Position numbers and translations under genes: made by a program. Positions 7,972 through 18,000 of a stretch of 64,000 nucleotides of DNA are shown in pieces. A model generated the notes under the pieces. It made no database searches. It was given only the letters and a program-made list of their open reading frames with translations, and was not told the origin of the DNA. Position 1 is the stretch's first letter. Each line of letters starts with the position of its first letter. This DNA is from Williamsia sp. (GTDB lineage Bacteria; Bacteroidota; Bacteroidia; Chitinophagales; Chitinophagaceae), in assembly GCA_015069695.1 (NCBI GenBank), contig JADCRZ010000001.1, positions 423,573 through 487,572 on the forward strand, in the 5' to 3' direction.

Positions 7972-10900
7972 TCAGGCCGGCGTGGTGCCCAGGGCCTGCA
8001 GGGCTTGGATCAGCAGGGCATTGGTGGAGGAAAAAGTTTTGTTATCCGGGTCGGCCAGGTCGTCGGAAGGATAAAACTGCGGGTCTATGTCTGTGCGGTT
8101 GCCGGTCCAGATGGGTTCTATCAAACCGGCGCCGCCTCCTTCCAGCAATTCCTTGAACACCCAGAACGATTCATGCAGGTTGCCGAGCCGGACGGTTTCA
8201 GCTGCGGGCAAACCCGTTGCCGGTAATATGTTGAGGTGCTCCTGCATCAGCCGGATCCTGAAATTTTTGATGCCTGCTCCTTTGCCGCCCACAATATTTT
8301 TATCGATCACACTTAGGTCCTGGCTGCCGTCAAAAGACAGGCCCCGCCGGCTAAAGCTGCTGCTGCCAGTCAGCGCCCACACATCATCGACGATCACGAC
8401 CTGGTGGATCAGCTCCTTGGGGCGCATGGGAAAGCCTTTGGGATGAAAGGCTATTACCTGCGATGCATTGGCAGGGTGGGGCGGACTGCCACTTACCGGC
8501 CCCATCAGTTCATCAACAGCGGCTTTTCTCTTTGCATAAAACCGGGCTTCCCAGGGTTCATACCCCTTGCCAAAATTGATTTCCTTGCCCAGACATACAA
8601 TCACTTTCAGCCGCTTGTTGGCAGCCACCGCCGTTTTGATCAGCTGCAGCAGATCATCAGCCGGCGCGCCATACGCTGTTTGCCCGAACAGGGTGCCCTG
8701 GATGTAGATACACTCGTTTGCATTTTGGATCGCGTTGCGCAGGGCCCAGTACGTATCTCTTCTGCCGTAGATAGATGTACATACTTCCCGTTTCAATTCA
8801 TTGTAGGCCATATTGCCGTTGGGGTCGTTGCCCAGGTTGGCCATGGCTGTTTTGAACCGGTTAGCCAGGGCTGCCGGCACCCATGATGGGAGCGTGCCAC
8901 CCGGCAAAATGGCCGACTGCACAACAGACAGGAAAGTGGCAAAGTCTTTTGGAAAATCAGTCATGTCTTTCATCACGGCAGCCACTTCCGGTGTTTCGCA
9001 GGCGGCGGCCACGGTTTGCAGCGTGGCGGCCGCAAACGTGCTGGTGGCGGGCGGTGCGGGTGGCGTATAGGCCCAACCGTTACCAGCTATAAAAGCGGCC
9101 GCACGTTCCAGCACATTTCGGGTGCGGCGGTAAGCGGCCCGGGCAATGTCGTAGGCCAGCCAGCCATTGGCTGTTTGTATACCCGCAGAGGTCCATTCCC
9201 TGCCGCCCGGGTTGCCGGGATTGCCAAAAAGGGGGTAATTGTTCAACCCGTCTTTTTTGAATACCGTGCCACCCAGAAAAGCCTGCCAGTTGGCGTTGAA
9301 AGCCGCCGCCATGCTGTCTTTGCGCGCCATGGTAGGAAGCCGGCCCGATTGCCGGGGCTGGTTCTCGTTGAGTACATTCAAAATAAACTGGCCAAAGTTA
9401 ACAGCACCCGGCAGGGGTATGGCTGCCTGCATTCCCAGGATGCCAGCCGGCGATATGCCCCGTTCTGCCACGGCGTTGAGGTTGTTGGCACCCTGGGCCA
9501 GTGCTGTTTGTTCGTTGGGTAGCAAGGGGGCCGGTGCACCTACCGTGGTAAACAAATTTCCGATGCTTCTTCGCTGCAATCCCCTGTTCACGAGCACCAG
9601 GTCCAGGCTCAGGGTCGGGCCTGCCGGGATCACCGGCGCGGTAAAAGGTTTTACCAGCTCAAACGGATCGGTCAGTCTCAGGGCAACAGTGTTCGCGGCT
9701 ATGATGGCGCCTTTGCCATCTCCCCTTGTTTCACTTGCATCATCCATATCAAAGACCCGGTTGTACACGCGGACGCTGTCGCCATTGACAAACTGCGGAC
9801 AGAAAATCTCCACATACACATCAGCGTTACCTGTTGCTGCATCCGTGATAAAATGGGCTGCATGGAAGGTGATATTTTGTTTGATGTTAACGGGTACCGG
9901 TCCGGTGGAGCCCGCTCCCCCTGCAGCCGGGAAAGTGGGCCACAGATGAGCTCCTGCTGTTGTAGGCTGGGGCGGAAGTGTAAAGTCACTGTCAATAACC
10001 GGTGATACAGCCAACGACAGGGCCGGTGCGCCAGTGAGCACGGCATTTACCTGTCCCAGGCATTCATTGCCGTTTGCGCAAAAGTTAATGGTTTCTCCAT
10101 CCCGGTACACAGGAGCCAGGTTGTTTTGAACAGAAGGTTCTGCCGGGTCTGTAATGCCGAGCAGCGATTGACTGAGGTCAACGGCATAAGCCCTTAGGAA
10201 GTCCCGCTTCAGCGCATTTTTCACTGCGCGGATCTTGTAGGTATCAGCCAGTGCCCCATACGTGGCAGCACCGATTTTTATGTCGGATGCAACACCGCTG
10301 TTTTTGATGATTGGATTGCCGGGCGTACCGATGGTGTACAAACCGGAACCTGCATCCACCCCATTTATATTTTGAAAAGGCAGCGAAGGCGGATTAAAGA
10401 CAGTTCCATTCAGGTTGTGCAGTTGGAGCAGGGTTTCGTTGTTGCCCATCGCCGCAATGGTAGCGAGTTGCCGGTTCGCGGTAAGCGCACCCGGATTTTT
10501 ATTGATGGCTTTGCTTTCCAGGGTCACATGGGCCGCCAGCAAGGCTTCAAACCAGCAGGCTGCCGCCACCGGGTCGATGGAAAAACCATGCTGGTCATGG
10601 ATCGTCAGGTCACCCTGGATGTGCAAGGGATCGCCCGGGAAAACCAGGCCTCCGTCCGGACCGGTTTTGCTGGTGCCATTGTCCATCCATTGCAGCCCCG
10701 TGGTATTGGTATACACGAAGTACGCCGGCACGGGCCGCTCGGGCTGGTCTGTATTGGCTGCCTGGCCTTCTACAACCGTAGCCAGCAGGCGGGCCAACCG
10801 CAGCTGCGTTTGTGGGTCAACGTGAAGAACGATGCCGGCTGTTGGAACAGTTCCATTGGGCAGCAGGATCTTTTCCAGTCCCGCATTTACATTCAGCACG

Positions 10901-11064
10901 CCGGCGATGGGGGCTACCCATTCTTCCAGGCCGCCCCCGCAAGCCAGCCGCATGGTACCGGAGGCGGTAAGGGCCGTGGCCGGCGTGGTTTTTCCCTGCA
11001 GGGTCCAGGCAATCGACAGCTGCGGATTGGCTATCCCGAACAATTGTATCAGATCATTGATCAT
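7972..11064 (-). CDS. giant-block protein C: 1030-aa protein with degenerate PLD-like domain
   Basis: This is the last gene of the minus-strand block. It starts MINDLIQLFGIANPQLSIAW, without a signal peptide. Roughly the first 500 residues are Gly/Ala/Pro/Asn-rich and look mainly beta. The C-terminal third resembles phospholipase D enzymes: ANECIYIQGTLFGQ, RLKVIVCLGKEINFG, then IHQVVIVDDVWALTGSSSFSRR followed by GLSFDGSQDLSV. The HxKxxxxD motif is reduced to HQVVIVDD (Lys replaced by Val), and only one such motif is seen where two are usual, so catalysis is doubtful. Cys pairs (CANGNEC) are present. It lies 61 bases after protein B and is probably cotranscribed. Function unknown. Confidence 0.75.
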   Translation of the reverse strand: MINDLIQLFGIANPQLSIAWTLQGKTTPATALTASGTMRLACGGGLEEWVAPIAGVLNVNAGLEKILLPNGTVPTAGIVLHVDPQTQLRLARLLATVVEGQAANTDQPERPVPAYFVYTNTTGLQWMDNGTSKTGPDGGLVFPGDPLHIQGDLTIHDQHGFSIDPVAAACWFEALLAAHVTLESKAINKNPGALTANRQLATIAAMGNNETLLQLHNLNGTVFNPPSLPFQNINGVDAGSGLYTIGTPGNPIIKNSGVASDIKIGAATYGALADTYKIRAVKNALKRDFLRAYAVDLSQSLLGITDPAEPSVQNNLAPVYRDGETINFCANGNECLGQVNAVLTGAPALSLAVSPVIDSDFTLPPQPTTAGAHLWPTFPAAGGAGSTGPVPVNIKQNITFHAAHFITDAATGNADVYVEIFCPQFVNGDSVRVYNRVFDMDDASETRGDGKGAIIAANTVALRLTDPFELVKPFTAPVIPAGPTLSLDLVLVNRGLQRRSIGNLFTTVGAPAPLLPNEQTALAQGANNLNAVAERGISPAGILGMQAAIPLPGAVNFGQFILNVLNENQPRQSGRLPTMARKDSMAAAFNANWQAFLGGTVFKKDGLNNYPLFGNPGNPGGREWTSAGIQTANGWLAYDIARAAYRRTRNVLERAAAFIAGNGWAYTPPAPPATSTFAAATLQTVAAACETPEVAAVMKDMTDFPKDFATFLSVVQSAILPGGTLPSWVPAALANRFKTAMANLGNDPNGNMAYNELKREVCTSIYGRRDTYWALRNAIQNANECIYIQGTLFGQTAYGAPADDLLQLIKTAVAANKRLKVIVCLGKEINFGKGYEPWEARFYAKRKAAVDELMGPVSGSPPHPANASQVIAFHPKGFPMRPKELIHQVVIVDDVWALTGSSSFSRRGLSFDGSQDLSVIDKNIVGGKGAGIKNFRIRLMQEHLNILPATGLPAAETVRLGNLHESFWVFKELLEGGGAGLIEPIWTGNRTDIDPQFYPSDDLADPDNKTFSSTNALLIQALQALGTTPA

Positions 11065-11125
11065 AAATAATGCATTGGCAGATTGGAGAAATTGTTTCTG
11101 GTAATTGGGGCGGATCTTGTAGCTG

Positions 11126-14100
11126 TTACGGTATATTCAACAGGACCGTCCCGCCATCCGGGTCTGTAACACGGATCGACAAATCAGCGCCTCCGATGAG
11201 TTTGATGGTTGCCGGATCTTTGAAAAATGCATGGTATACAAAAAGCTTTTCCAGGTTGGGACTGCTTTCCCTGTACACGCCTGTATTGCCCGGTGGTATT
11301 GCTGTTCCGATGGTATCCATGGTCTGCGAAAGCAGGACCTGGTACCTGGTAAGTGGCTGCCGGGGTTGCAAAGCCCCTTTTGGTGAAGCAAGGATCTCCA
11401 GGGTATACGAGCCTTTTACAGCCGGCTTGGGGCCAACACTGCAGGCAAAACTGATCTCCACGCTTGAAATAAGTTTTTTGACGACAGGGTTCTTGATCAC
11501 CACCGGCGGTAAAACAACGGGAGGCTTTTTGTAGCTGGCCACTGCAAAGCTGCTGCGGCCCAACGGGTCTGTCACGGTGATCTTCAGGGTCAGATCATCT
11601 GATGCGGCGGGATAGTACTCGTAATGCCAGCCAGCCGCGTCTTTGTCGGCCCGGTAGAATATGTTGAGACCGGGAATATTTACCGCTTGTTTTTTGGTGA
11701 TGGCCGGAATTGCTTTTTGAAAGATGGGTTCAAACAAGTTGGTGGCATTGTTGCGTTGTTCTACCGTGAGCTGGAAAGATCCGTAAGGTGTGCTGGTTAC
11801 CACGGCATCAGACAAAAACTGGAGCTTCATCAGCATGCTGTTGAGCGGAAGCAGTACGGCCCCGCTTATCAGGGGAGGGGCATCGGGCGGTGCTGTTTGT
11901 ATTTCCACCGGATTGCTCCATTTGCTCCTGCCCGGGAATTTTCCTTTTGGTTCGTCGTGCGGACCAAAAGCAACTGCCCGGTAATAAAATGGTTGCCAGG
12001 AAGGCGCGACCTGTTCGGTCATCTTATACACCGCTACCTTGCTTTCAGGTGTAACAGGGGAGATCAGAACCCCGGCCCCATCAAAGGCCTGCCAGTTGGG
12101 CTGCATGTTCTTCAAGCCCCCGAACGTCAGGGGCAGGCCCATGTAATCCGGCGAGGCGGCCAGGTGCTTTTTGCTGGTGCGGTATATTTCAACGGTTTCT
12201 GTAGGCACGCCGGGGGGGACTTCTATCTTAAGTTGTATCTCCCGCTGGTTGCCTACCCTTTTCGTAAAGGCTGTAAGCTGGGGCGAGCCGGGAGTATAGC
12301 GGTGCGGTACGCCCACATAGATCCAGCTTGAGAAAGGACTTTCCATACCCACGGGCGTGAACGTGGTACAGGCGTACACGTACAAGCCTTCCAGGTCGCC
12401 GGGCAGCACTGCATCGATGGATGGATCGGTAAGCATATGGGTGTTGAGCCGGATAAATGCATCCTTGCCTTTTTCTTTGCCGGCAGCTGGGAGCAGGGCC
12501 AGCTCACCGGCCCTGGTTTCAAGGTCGGTACCGGGCTGCACAGGTGGCAGGCCGGTTTTATAACGCAGGTCAGCTTCGGAAGCGCGGTAGATAGCATAGC
12601 CTGCCACATGGGGAACCGGAGAAAAGCTAACCCGGTAGCGCGATGTGTTGGAAGCATCCGGCAGCGAACCCCACCGCACGCCCGGAAGAAGGACAGGCGG
12701 CAGCCAGGGAAGCGGATCGCTTGCTGTGATCACCCGGGGCAAACTGAATGGGGTAAAGAGGCCCGGGTTCAGGTTTTCCGCAGCACGCAAGTACAGGCCC
12801 ATGGCCAGTTTGCTGGTATTCTCAAAATTGAGCACGAAATTTTTCAAGCGGATTTTGTACTTCACCGTTGTACCGCCCCCGTCACTGCCGCTGGTATCGA
12901 TCACTACCGTGCCTTCGGTTGCCTGTACAGGCGTCAGCGGATTTTCCTTCATCAGCACAGGAACGGACGCTGCCGGGTTGCTGGCGTTGAATGCAGGGAA
13001 GCTGATCAGATAGCTCCTGTTGTCCACTGTTGCATTGCCCATGGCCAGGCCAAAAGCTTCCGCTACCAAATCAGGCTGGATGGTAGCAGGCGGAGAAGGG
13101 ATGGGCACAAAAAGCCCACCGATATTTATCCTGGCAGGCCGGCGGTCATCCCAATGCCAGGCTACTACCAGCTCCAGCTCTGCCGGATAGATATGATCCG
13201 AAGGATCGGAACTGTCGATGAGAAAGCGGGCACTGATGATCTCTGCATTGGCCGGCGGCTTAGGAACCAGGTTGGTAAACCCATTCACAAAGGGCGACCA
13301 TCTTCCAAATACATCCTGTCCGGCAATATAATAATCCTTCCGTGCCGTACCGGTAAAAGGCACCGGGTTTTTGTGGTGATAATACCGCACATACTGATCG
13401 CTGTCTCCGCCCGGCCCGTTCACTGCTGCTGCATCAGCCCGCTCTGCGGGGAAAAACGGCAGGGGATATGCGCTGAGGAATGCACGGTTCTTGTTAAGAT
13501 AGCCCAACTGACCGGTGAGCGCATCCTTTACGGCAATGGCATAGCTCACGGGGAAGAGGCTGGCCGGTTTGTTCCAGTAAATCTTGGATTCTTTTGAATA
13601 AGGCTTGTCGATGGCTGCCGGTCTGTTCTCCGTGTAGTTGTCGATCTTTAGTGCACCTACCGGTCCGATCTGGGGTGCGGCATGGGAGAGGGCAGCAAAT
13701 TCAAGGGTTTTGTACTGTACAAATTTCATCTTGGGTGGATATTCGTATATGTTATCCACTGCTTTTTCCGGAACCAGGAATTGGGCGCTCACCATGTAAT
13801 CGTACAGCAGGTTCAGGGTATTGCCCGCTTCATCGTATTTCTGGTTGCCGCCCAGCGCCGCAAAGTCGGTTGTTCCCAGCCCGATGCCCAGTGCATTCCA
13901 GCAATCAATGGCGCCACCCAGGAGGGTGGTATTGCAAACCGGGTTTTCAAAGCCGGCTGTTTCGGTCGATGGACTGGTGCCGTCTGAAAAAGAAGAGGCA
14001 GCGGTTTTCTTTTTGAAGTTGATTTGCTCGCCCGTATAAAGCTGGGGGTTCTGGTGCACTTTGGAAAGCATCTCCACGATGTCGTACAGGATGCCGGTGG

Positions 14101-14929
14101 TGTTGCCGTTTTTGTCGGACGAGGTTGCCTGCAGCGATCCCACGAGCTGCGCGCCGGTGGGCGTTTTCCAGGCAGGCAGCACAGTGGCATCAGGTTGCGT
14201 GTAAGCAGGCTCGGTATAAAAGAGACGGGCAATGTCCACACGGTCAGCGGCTGCCGCGTCACCATCTTTGAGGTTGGACGGGTAACCCTGTGGCTGGTTG
14301 GCATACACGGGCGCCTTCGCTGCGGCCGTTTTCAGCGGCAGTCCTACAACCTCGATCAGCTCCCAGGCAGGGTCATTCACGATGTCGTTCATCGTTGAAC
14401 CCGTCAGGTTCAGGATAGAGATCGATCCGCTGAGCAGGATCAATCCGTTGATGTTGGGATAGCTCAGCTTTACCACCTGCGTGGATACGGGCGCGATGGT
14501 GCGCGTAAAAGCAGCGCCGGGTATGGCTTCCATTTTCTGATCGATGGGCGAAAGCGTTGCGGTGACCGGAAAAGCAGTTGTATTGGCAAGCCCGAAGGTG
14601 ATGGTCCAGTAAGGACCTGCCGTGAAAATAGACAAGGGCCCGGCGGTAAATACGGGTACGGATTTTTCTGCATATGCTGTATTCTTGTTCCGCCGGTACA
14701 CCTGGAACGGCGTCTGCGGCAAACCCAGGGAAGGGGCCACACGCCAGCGCAGGGCCAGCGGGCGGAACGACTGCGGGATGGAGGCAACCGTTTTTGCATC
14801 CAGAATTTTGTTGAGCTGATCAAGCACTTTGCTTTTGGAGATCACGCCTACGCCTCCGGTCGGGTCCTGGTAGGCAGAGCAGGGTGCTATCTCCAGATCA
14901 ATTGTTTTTGCTTCGTATATTCTTGCCAT
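11126..14929 (-). CDS. giant-block protein B: 1267-aa Fn3-like protein of unknown function
   Basis: The middle gene of the block encodes 1267 residues that I cannot assign to a named family. It begins MARIYEAKTIDLEIAPCSAY and has no signal peptide or membrane segment. The second half has repeated Fn3/Ig-like stretches: RYRVSFSPVPHVAGYAIYRAS, QLKIEVPPGVPTETVEIYR, SWQPFYYRAVAFGP and LTLKITVTDPLGRSSFAVAS, several with the x-Y-x-Y-R-A end typical of Fn3 strands. The first half holds a Cys pair (VCNTTLLGGAIDC) and an aromatic-rich region. It ends with SIRVTDPDGGTVLLNIP. It is read after protein A across a perfect palindrome and before protein C. A binding or scaffold role is inference from the folds only. 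Confidence 0.75.
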   Translation of the reverse strand: MARIYEAKTIDLEIAPCSAYQDPTGGVGVISKSKVLDQLNKILDAKTVASIPQSFRPLALRWRVAPSLGLPQTPFQVYRRNKNTAYAEKSVPVFTAGPLSIFTAGPYWTITFGLANTTAFPVTATLSPIDQKMEAIPGAAFTRTIAPVSTQVVKLSYPNINGLILLSGSISILNLTGSTMNDIVNDPAWELIEVVGLPLKTAAAKAPVYANQPQGYPSNLKDGDAAAADRVDIARLFYTEPAYTQPDATVLPAWKTPTGAQLVGSLQATSSDKNGNTTGILYDIVEMLSKVHQNPQLYTGEQINFKKKTAASSFSDGTSPSTETAGFENPVCNTTLLGGAIDCWNALGIGLGTTDFAALGGNQKYDEAGNTLNLLYDYMVSAQFLVPEKAVDNIYEYPPKMKFVQYKTLEFAALSHAAPQIGPVGALKIDNYTENRPAAIDKPYSKESKIYWNKPASLFPVSYAIAVKDALTGQLGYLNKNRAFLSAYPLPFFPAERADAAAVNGPGGDSDQYVRYYHHKNPVPFTGTARKDYYIAGQDVFGRWSPFVNGFTNLVPKPPANAEIISARFLIDSSDPSDHIYPAELELVVAWHWDDRRPARINIGGLFVPIPSPPATIQPDLVAEAFGLAMGNATVDNRSYLISFPAFNASNPAASVPVLMKENPLTPVQATEGTVVIDTSGSDGGGTTVKYKIRLKNFVLNFENTSKLAMGLYLRAAENLNPGLFTPFSLPRVITASDPLPWLPPVLLPGVRWGSLPDASNTSRYRVSFSPVPHVAGYAIYRASEADLRYKTGLPPVQPGTDLETRAGELALLPAAGKEKGKDAFIRLNTHMLTDPSIDAVLPGDLEGLYVYACTTFTPVGMESPFSSWIYVGVPHRYTPGSPQLTAFTKRVGNQREIQLKIEVPPGVPTETVEIYRTSKKHLAASPDYMGLPLTFGGLKNMQPNWQAFDGAGVLISPVTPESKVAVYKMTEQVAPSWQPFYYRAVAFGPHDEPKGKFPGRSKWSNPVEIQTAPPDAPPLISGAVLLPLNSMLMKLQFLSDAVVTSTPYGSFQLTVEQRNNATNLFEPIFQKAIPAITKKQAVNIPGLNIFYRADKDAAGWHYEYYPAASDDLTLKITVTDPLGRSSFAVASYKKPPVVLPPVVIKNPVVKKLISSVEISFACSVGPKPAVKGSYTLEILASPKGALQPRQPLTRYQVLLSQTMDTIGTAIPPGNTGVYRESSPNLEKLFVYHAFFKDPATIKLIGGADLSIRVTDPDGGTVLLNIP

Positions 14930-15027
14930 ACGGGGCTGTTTTTATTGTTACAGGTATGAGATTATTTAAACTTCGGTTGTATATTGACGTAAGCTGCTGC
15001 TCTTTTTACACTACACTGTTCTTCTTG

Positions 15028-15065
15028 GCCTTAACCTGCCCCTCCCGGGAGGGGCAGGTTAAGGC
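15028..15065. repeat. perfect 38-bp palindrome between two giant genes
   Basis: Bases 15028-15046 (GCCTTAACCTGCCCCTCCC) are followed immediately by their exact reverse complement, with no loop. The palindrome lies 12 bases after the stop of protein A and about 100 bases before the ATG of protein B, both on the minus strand. It could act as an attenuator or processing hairpin in the mRNA, or be a REP-like repeat. A diverged relative of the core (CCTTCCGGGAGGAGCAGGGG) lies at 31024-31043. Confidence 0.8.
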
Positions 15066-15076
15066 ATCGCAAGCTC

Positions 15077-18000
15077 TCAATCCTCTTCCTCCCATGGTGG
15101 CACTGTAGGCAGCTGGATATTGAGCATTTCGGCCAGCAGCTTGTTTGCCGGTATATCGTATTGATCCGGATCCAGTGTGAAGAGGTGTTTGAGCAGCGAC
15201 AGCCTGATGGTGGAACCGGCAGCGCCGGGTTTGAGGTACACGATGGTGCGTGAGCCGGTTTGGTTATAGCTCATGCTTTGCACCACACTGGTTCCAAATT
15301 CAATGAGCTCCAGCTCAGGCCTCTCTGTATTTACCCAATGCTTCATCCAGCCTGTCTCATCGCTGATGGTTTCCAGGTTTAAGTAAGGCCGTACGCGCCA
15401 CAGCGGCTCGGGTGCATCAAGCAGGATGGCCTGCAGCTGAAAGCTCGCTCCCGCATTTGCCCACAGCAAGGTGATCTTTGGATCATCGGCTGGTGGAAGG
15501 GCATCCAGTCCGGCCTTGAGCAGGGCCGTTTGCATGTCGTTGTCGCTGCATTGCTGTGACAGCGCGTCCAGCGGGCTTTTGAGAACACGCAGCGTGATAT
15601 AGCTGTTGCGCATCACCTCTGCCAGCTCAAAAATGGAGTTAAAGCGGCTGGTGGTGAACTGCATCTTGTACAAGGGCGTCAGCGGCTGGCCCGGCAGGGG
15701 CGCAACAGGCGTTTTGCTTTGTATTTCGATGCTGTAGGTCGTGCGCCGTTCCAACGGGATCGTACAGTTGATAACCTTGTGCGACACACTTTCTCCTTTG
15801 TCTGTAATGCAGGGCACAGCAGCCGGTGTAAGCACCTCATCAAGCGTATGGTTGAACGGCGTTTTCAGCACCGCTTTTTCATCACTCATGTTGGGATTGG
15901 CTTCCAGCAGGGTCAAATCAGGTTCGTTCTGCGGTGGGTGCTTGCCGTTTGCTTTGCGCACCACCAGCTTCAGTTCGTGCCCGTACGCGCCAAACAACTG
16001 AAACAGGGTGGCATCATTGAAATAAATTTTTACGGCGTCCTTGGCAAAATGGTAACCCATTCCGTTTTGCGGTGTGGTGGCCAATACCCATGGATCAACA
16101 CGCAGGGGGGCTTTATCCTGTGTCCTGAAAACAAATTGCTGTGTCATGTCACCGGAAGCTTTTACATCATCTTTTACCTTTATTTCATACCCGTAGGTCA
16201 CACTGAGCGTATAGCGTTCCTTAGGCTGCAGCAAGGCCCGCGGTTTGTCGCCGCCAAACGCATCGGTGATGATTTCTTTTTTGTGCTCCTGGGTTTCTTT
16301 ATCCTGGTTATAGCGTTTTACTTCTGCCGCCTGCAAGGTTTCAATGGCCGCTAACAGGAGGGAAGGCGGCAAACTGCGCGTGCCCACTTTTTTCACCAGC
16401 AGCTGGATTGTTACCGGCCCCTGGGAAGAAACAAAGGGAATCAGGTAATAAGCCAGGCTGCCTGATTTGTTGAGCGACTGCAACGTGGTAAACACTTTTG
16501 CGATCTCTCCCATCCAGGGTCCCGACGGGTCTTTCCAGTGAACCGGCAGGTCGTTGATGGAATTGATCTTGATGGCCCCGTAAGCCGCTGCAGATCTCTG
16601 GTCCAGCAGCTTGCCTTTGCTATCCAGGCTGCGCACAGTAACATTGGATATGCCTACATTTTTTTCATCCACCGCAATCAAGATAGAAGCCCCGGCGAGC
16701 GGATTGCTTTCTATCAGGATGCTCTCCGGTTCTTCCTTCTTCAAATAAGCAGCTATGTCGTCCGGTACTTTCACGTTGGGATCAGCCGATTGCAGCAATT
16801 GGAACAAGAAGGGCAGCTGCAGCACCCTGCCGGCCGGCTGGTGATCGGTATTGTTCACCATGCCGATTACTTTGGCATGATCCAGGTAGCCGCCTGTGGC
16901 TTGCTGGCGGTACTTGTCGAGCAGGGCCATAGGCAGGGAAGCTGGTTCATGCACATAAAGGTCCAGATCGGGCGATTGGGTGCGGATGGCTGCGGGCGGA
17001 TCGGGCCACATGGTTCCTTTTAATTTCCAGCCCTTGCTGTTGTAGCCAAGCGGTTTGTAGTTGAAGGTAAAGAGCACCGAGGTAGCAGGCGCAACCGGGT
17101 CGCACACGTGGGCCCATTTTTTGGTAACGGTATCGGTCAGCTCCTGCGACTGGTGGAAGGCGCGGGGCGTGGCATCGGGCAGCCAGCTCAGCAAGGCCAG
17201 GTCGCAGCTGCTTTCTGCATGGTTCTTGTCGTTTTCCCTGATCCACCAGGTAGCTGGTTTGTCCTGCGTGTCATCAACCAGGGGCTTGTCCAGCGAAATG
17301 CTTTTCAGGGTATAGCGGATCCAGGTATCATTGGCGCCTGCATCTACCCAGTAATCTGTCTGCGGGTTCAGGGGAGCCGGCAGGGGGCCATCGGTAAAGC
17401 TGGTACAGCCAGCTACAATCGGCGCTGCATGCAGGTTTAACGCAAGGATCGCATCAATCGGCACTTCGGGCAACTGCTCTTCATCCACCGGTACGCCATC
17501 CATCAGTTCTACTCCGTGACCCAGGGCTCCATCAATGGGTGCATCTGTGCCTTGCCCCTGTACGAGGGCCGGTGAGCGGCTTACCAGGGTGAGCCCGTTG
17601 ATCAGTTTTTGCGGAGGCGGCAGGTCGGGATCATCACCAATATCGACCGTTACGCAGCCTTCCACATCAAAGAACAGGAGACTGACTTTCGCACAGGCTT
17701 CTCCATGTACTTTGGTGACAAATTTTTCTTTGTGGGCCGCTTCATCGTGTTTGGTATAAGCCTTTACTTCCAGGCTGGCCCAGGCCGAGATAGAAACAAC
17801 CCACAGATGCAGCTCGCCGCGCAGGTCGATAAACCCGTAAATGGTAAGGGGTGAAAAAGCAATGCCGGCTTTAAAATCGCCGCCCACTTCCAGGTACAGT
17901 CCCGAACCCTGGTCGCCCAGGATCATGGAAGCGCCAAAGCCAAGGGCAATGCTAAAGCCATGGAGCAGCTGCGGACCGCCGATCACAGGGAAATCAGGAA

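Noticed and set aside
12437..13597. 386-codon plus-strand ORF opposite protein B
   Set aside because: It lies fully inside the 1267-codon minus-strand gene, its translation is rich in Arg, His, Cys and Gly with no family motif, and long antisense frames are expected in GC-rich genes with this codon use.
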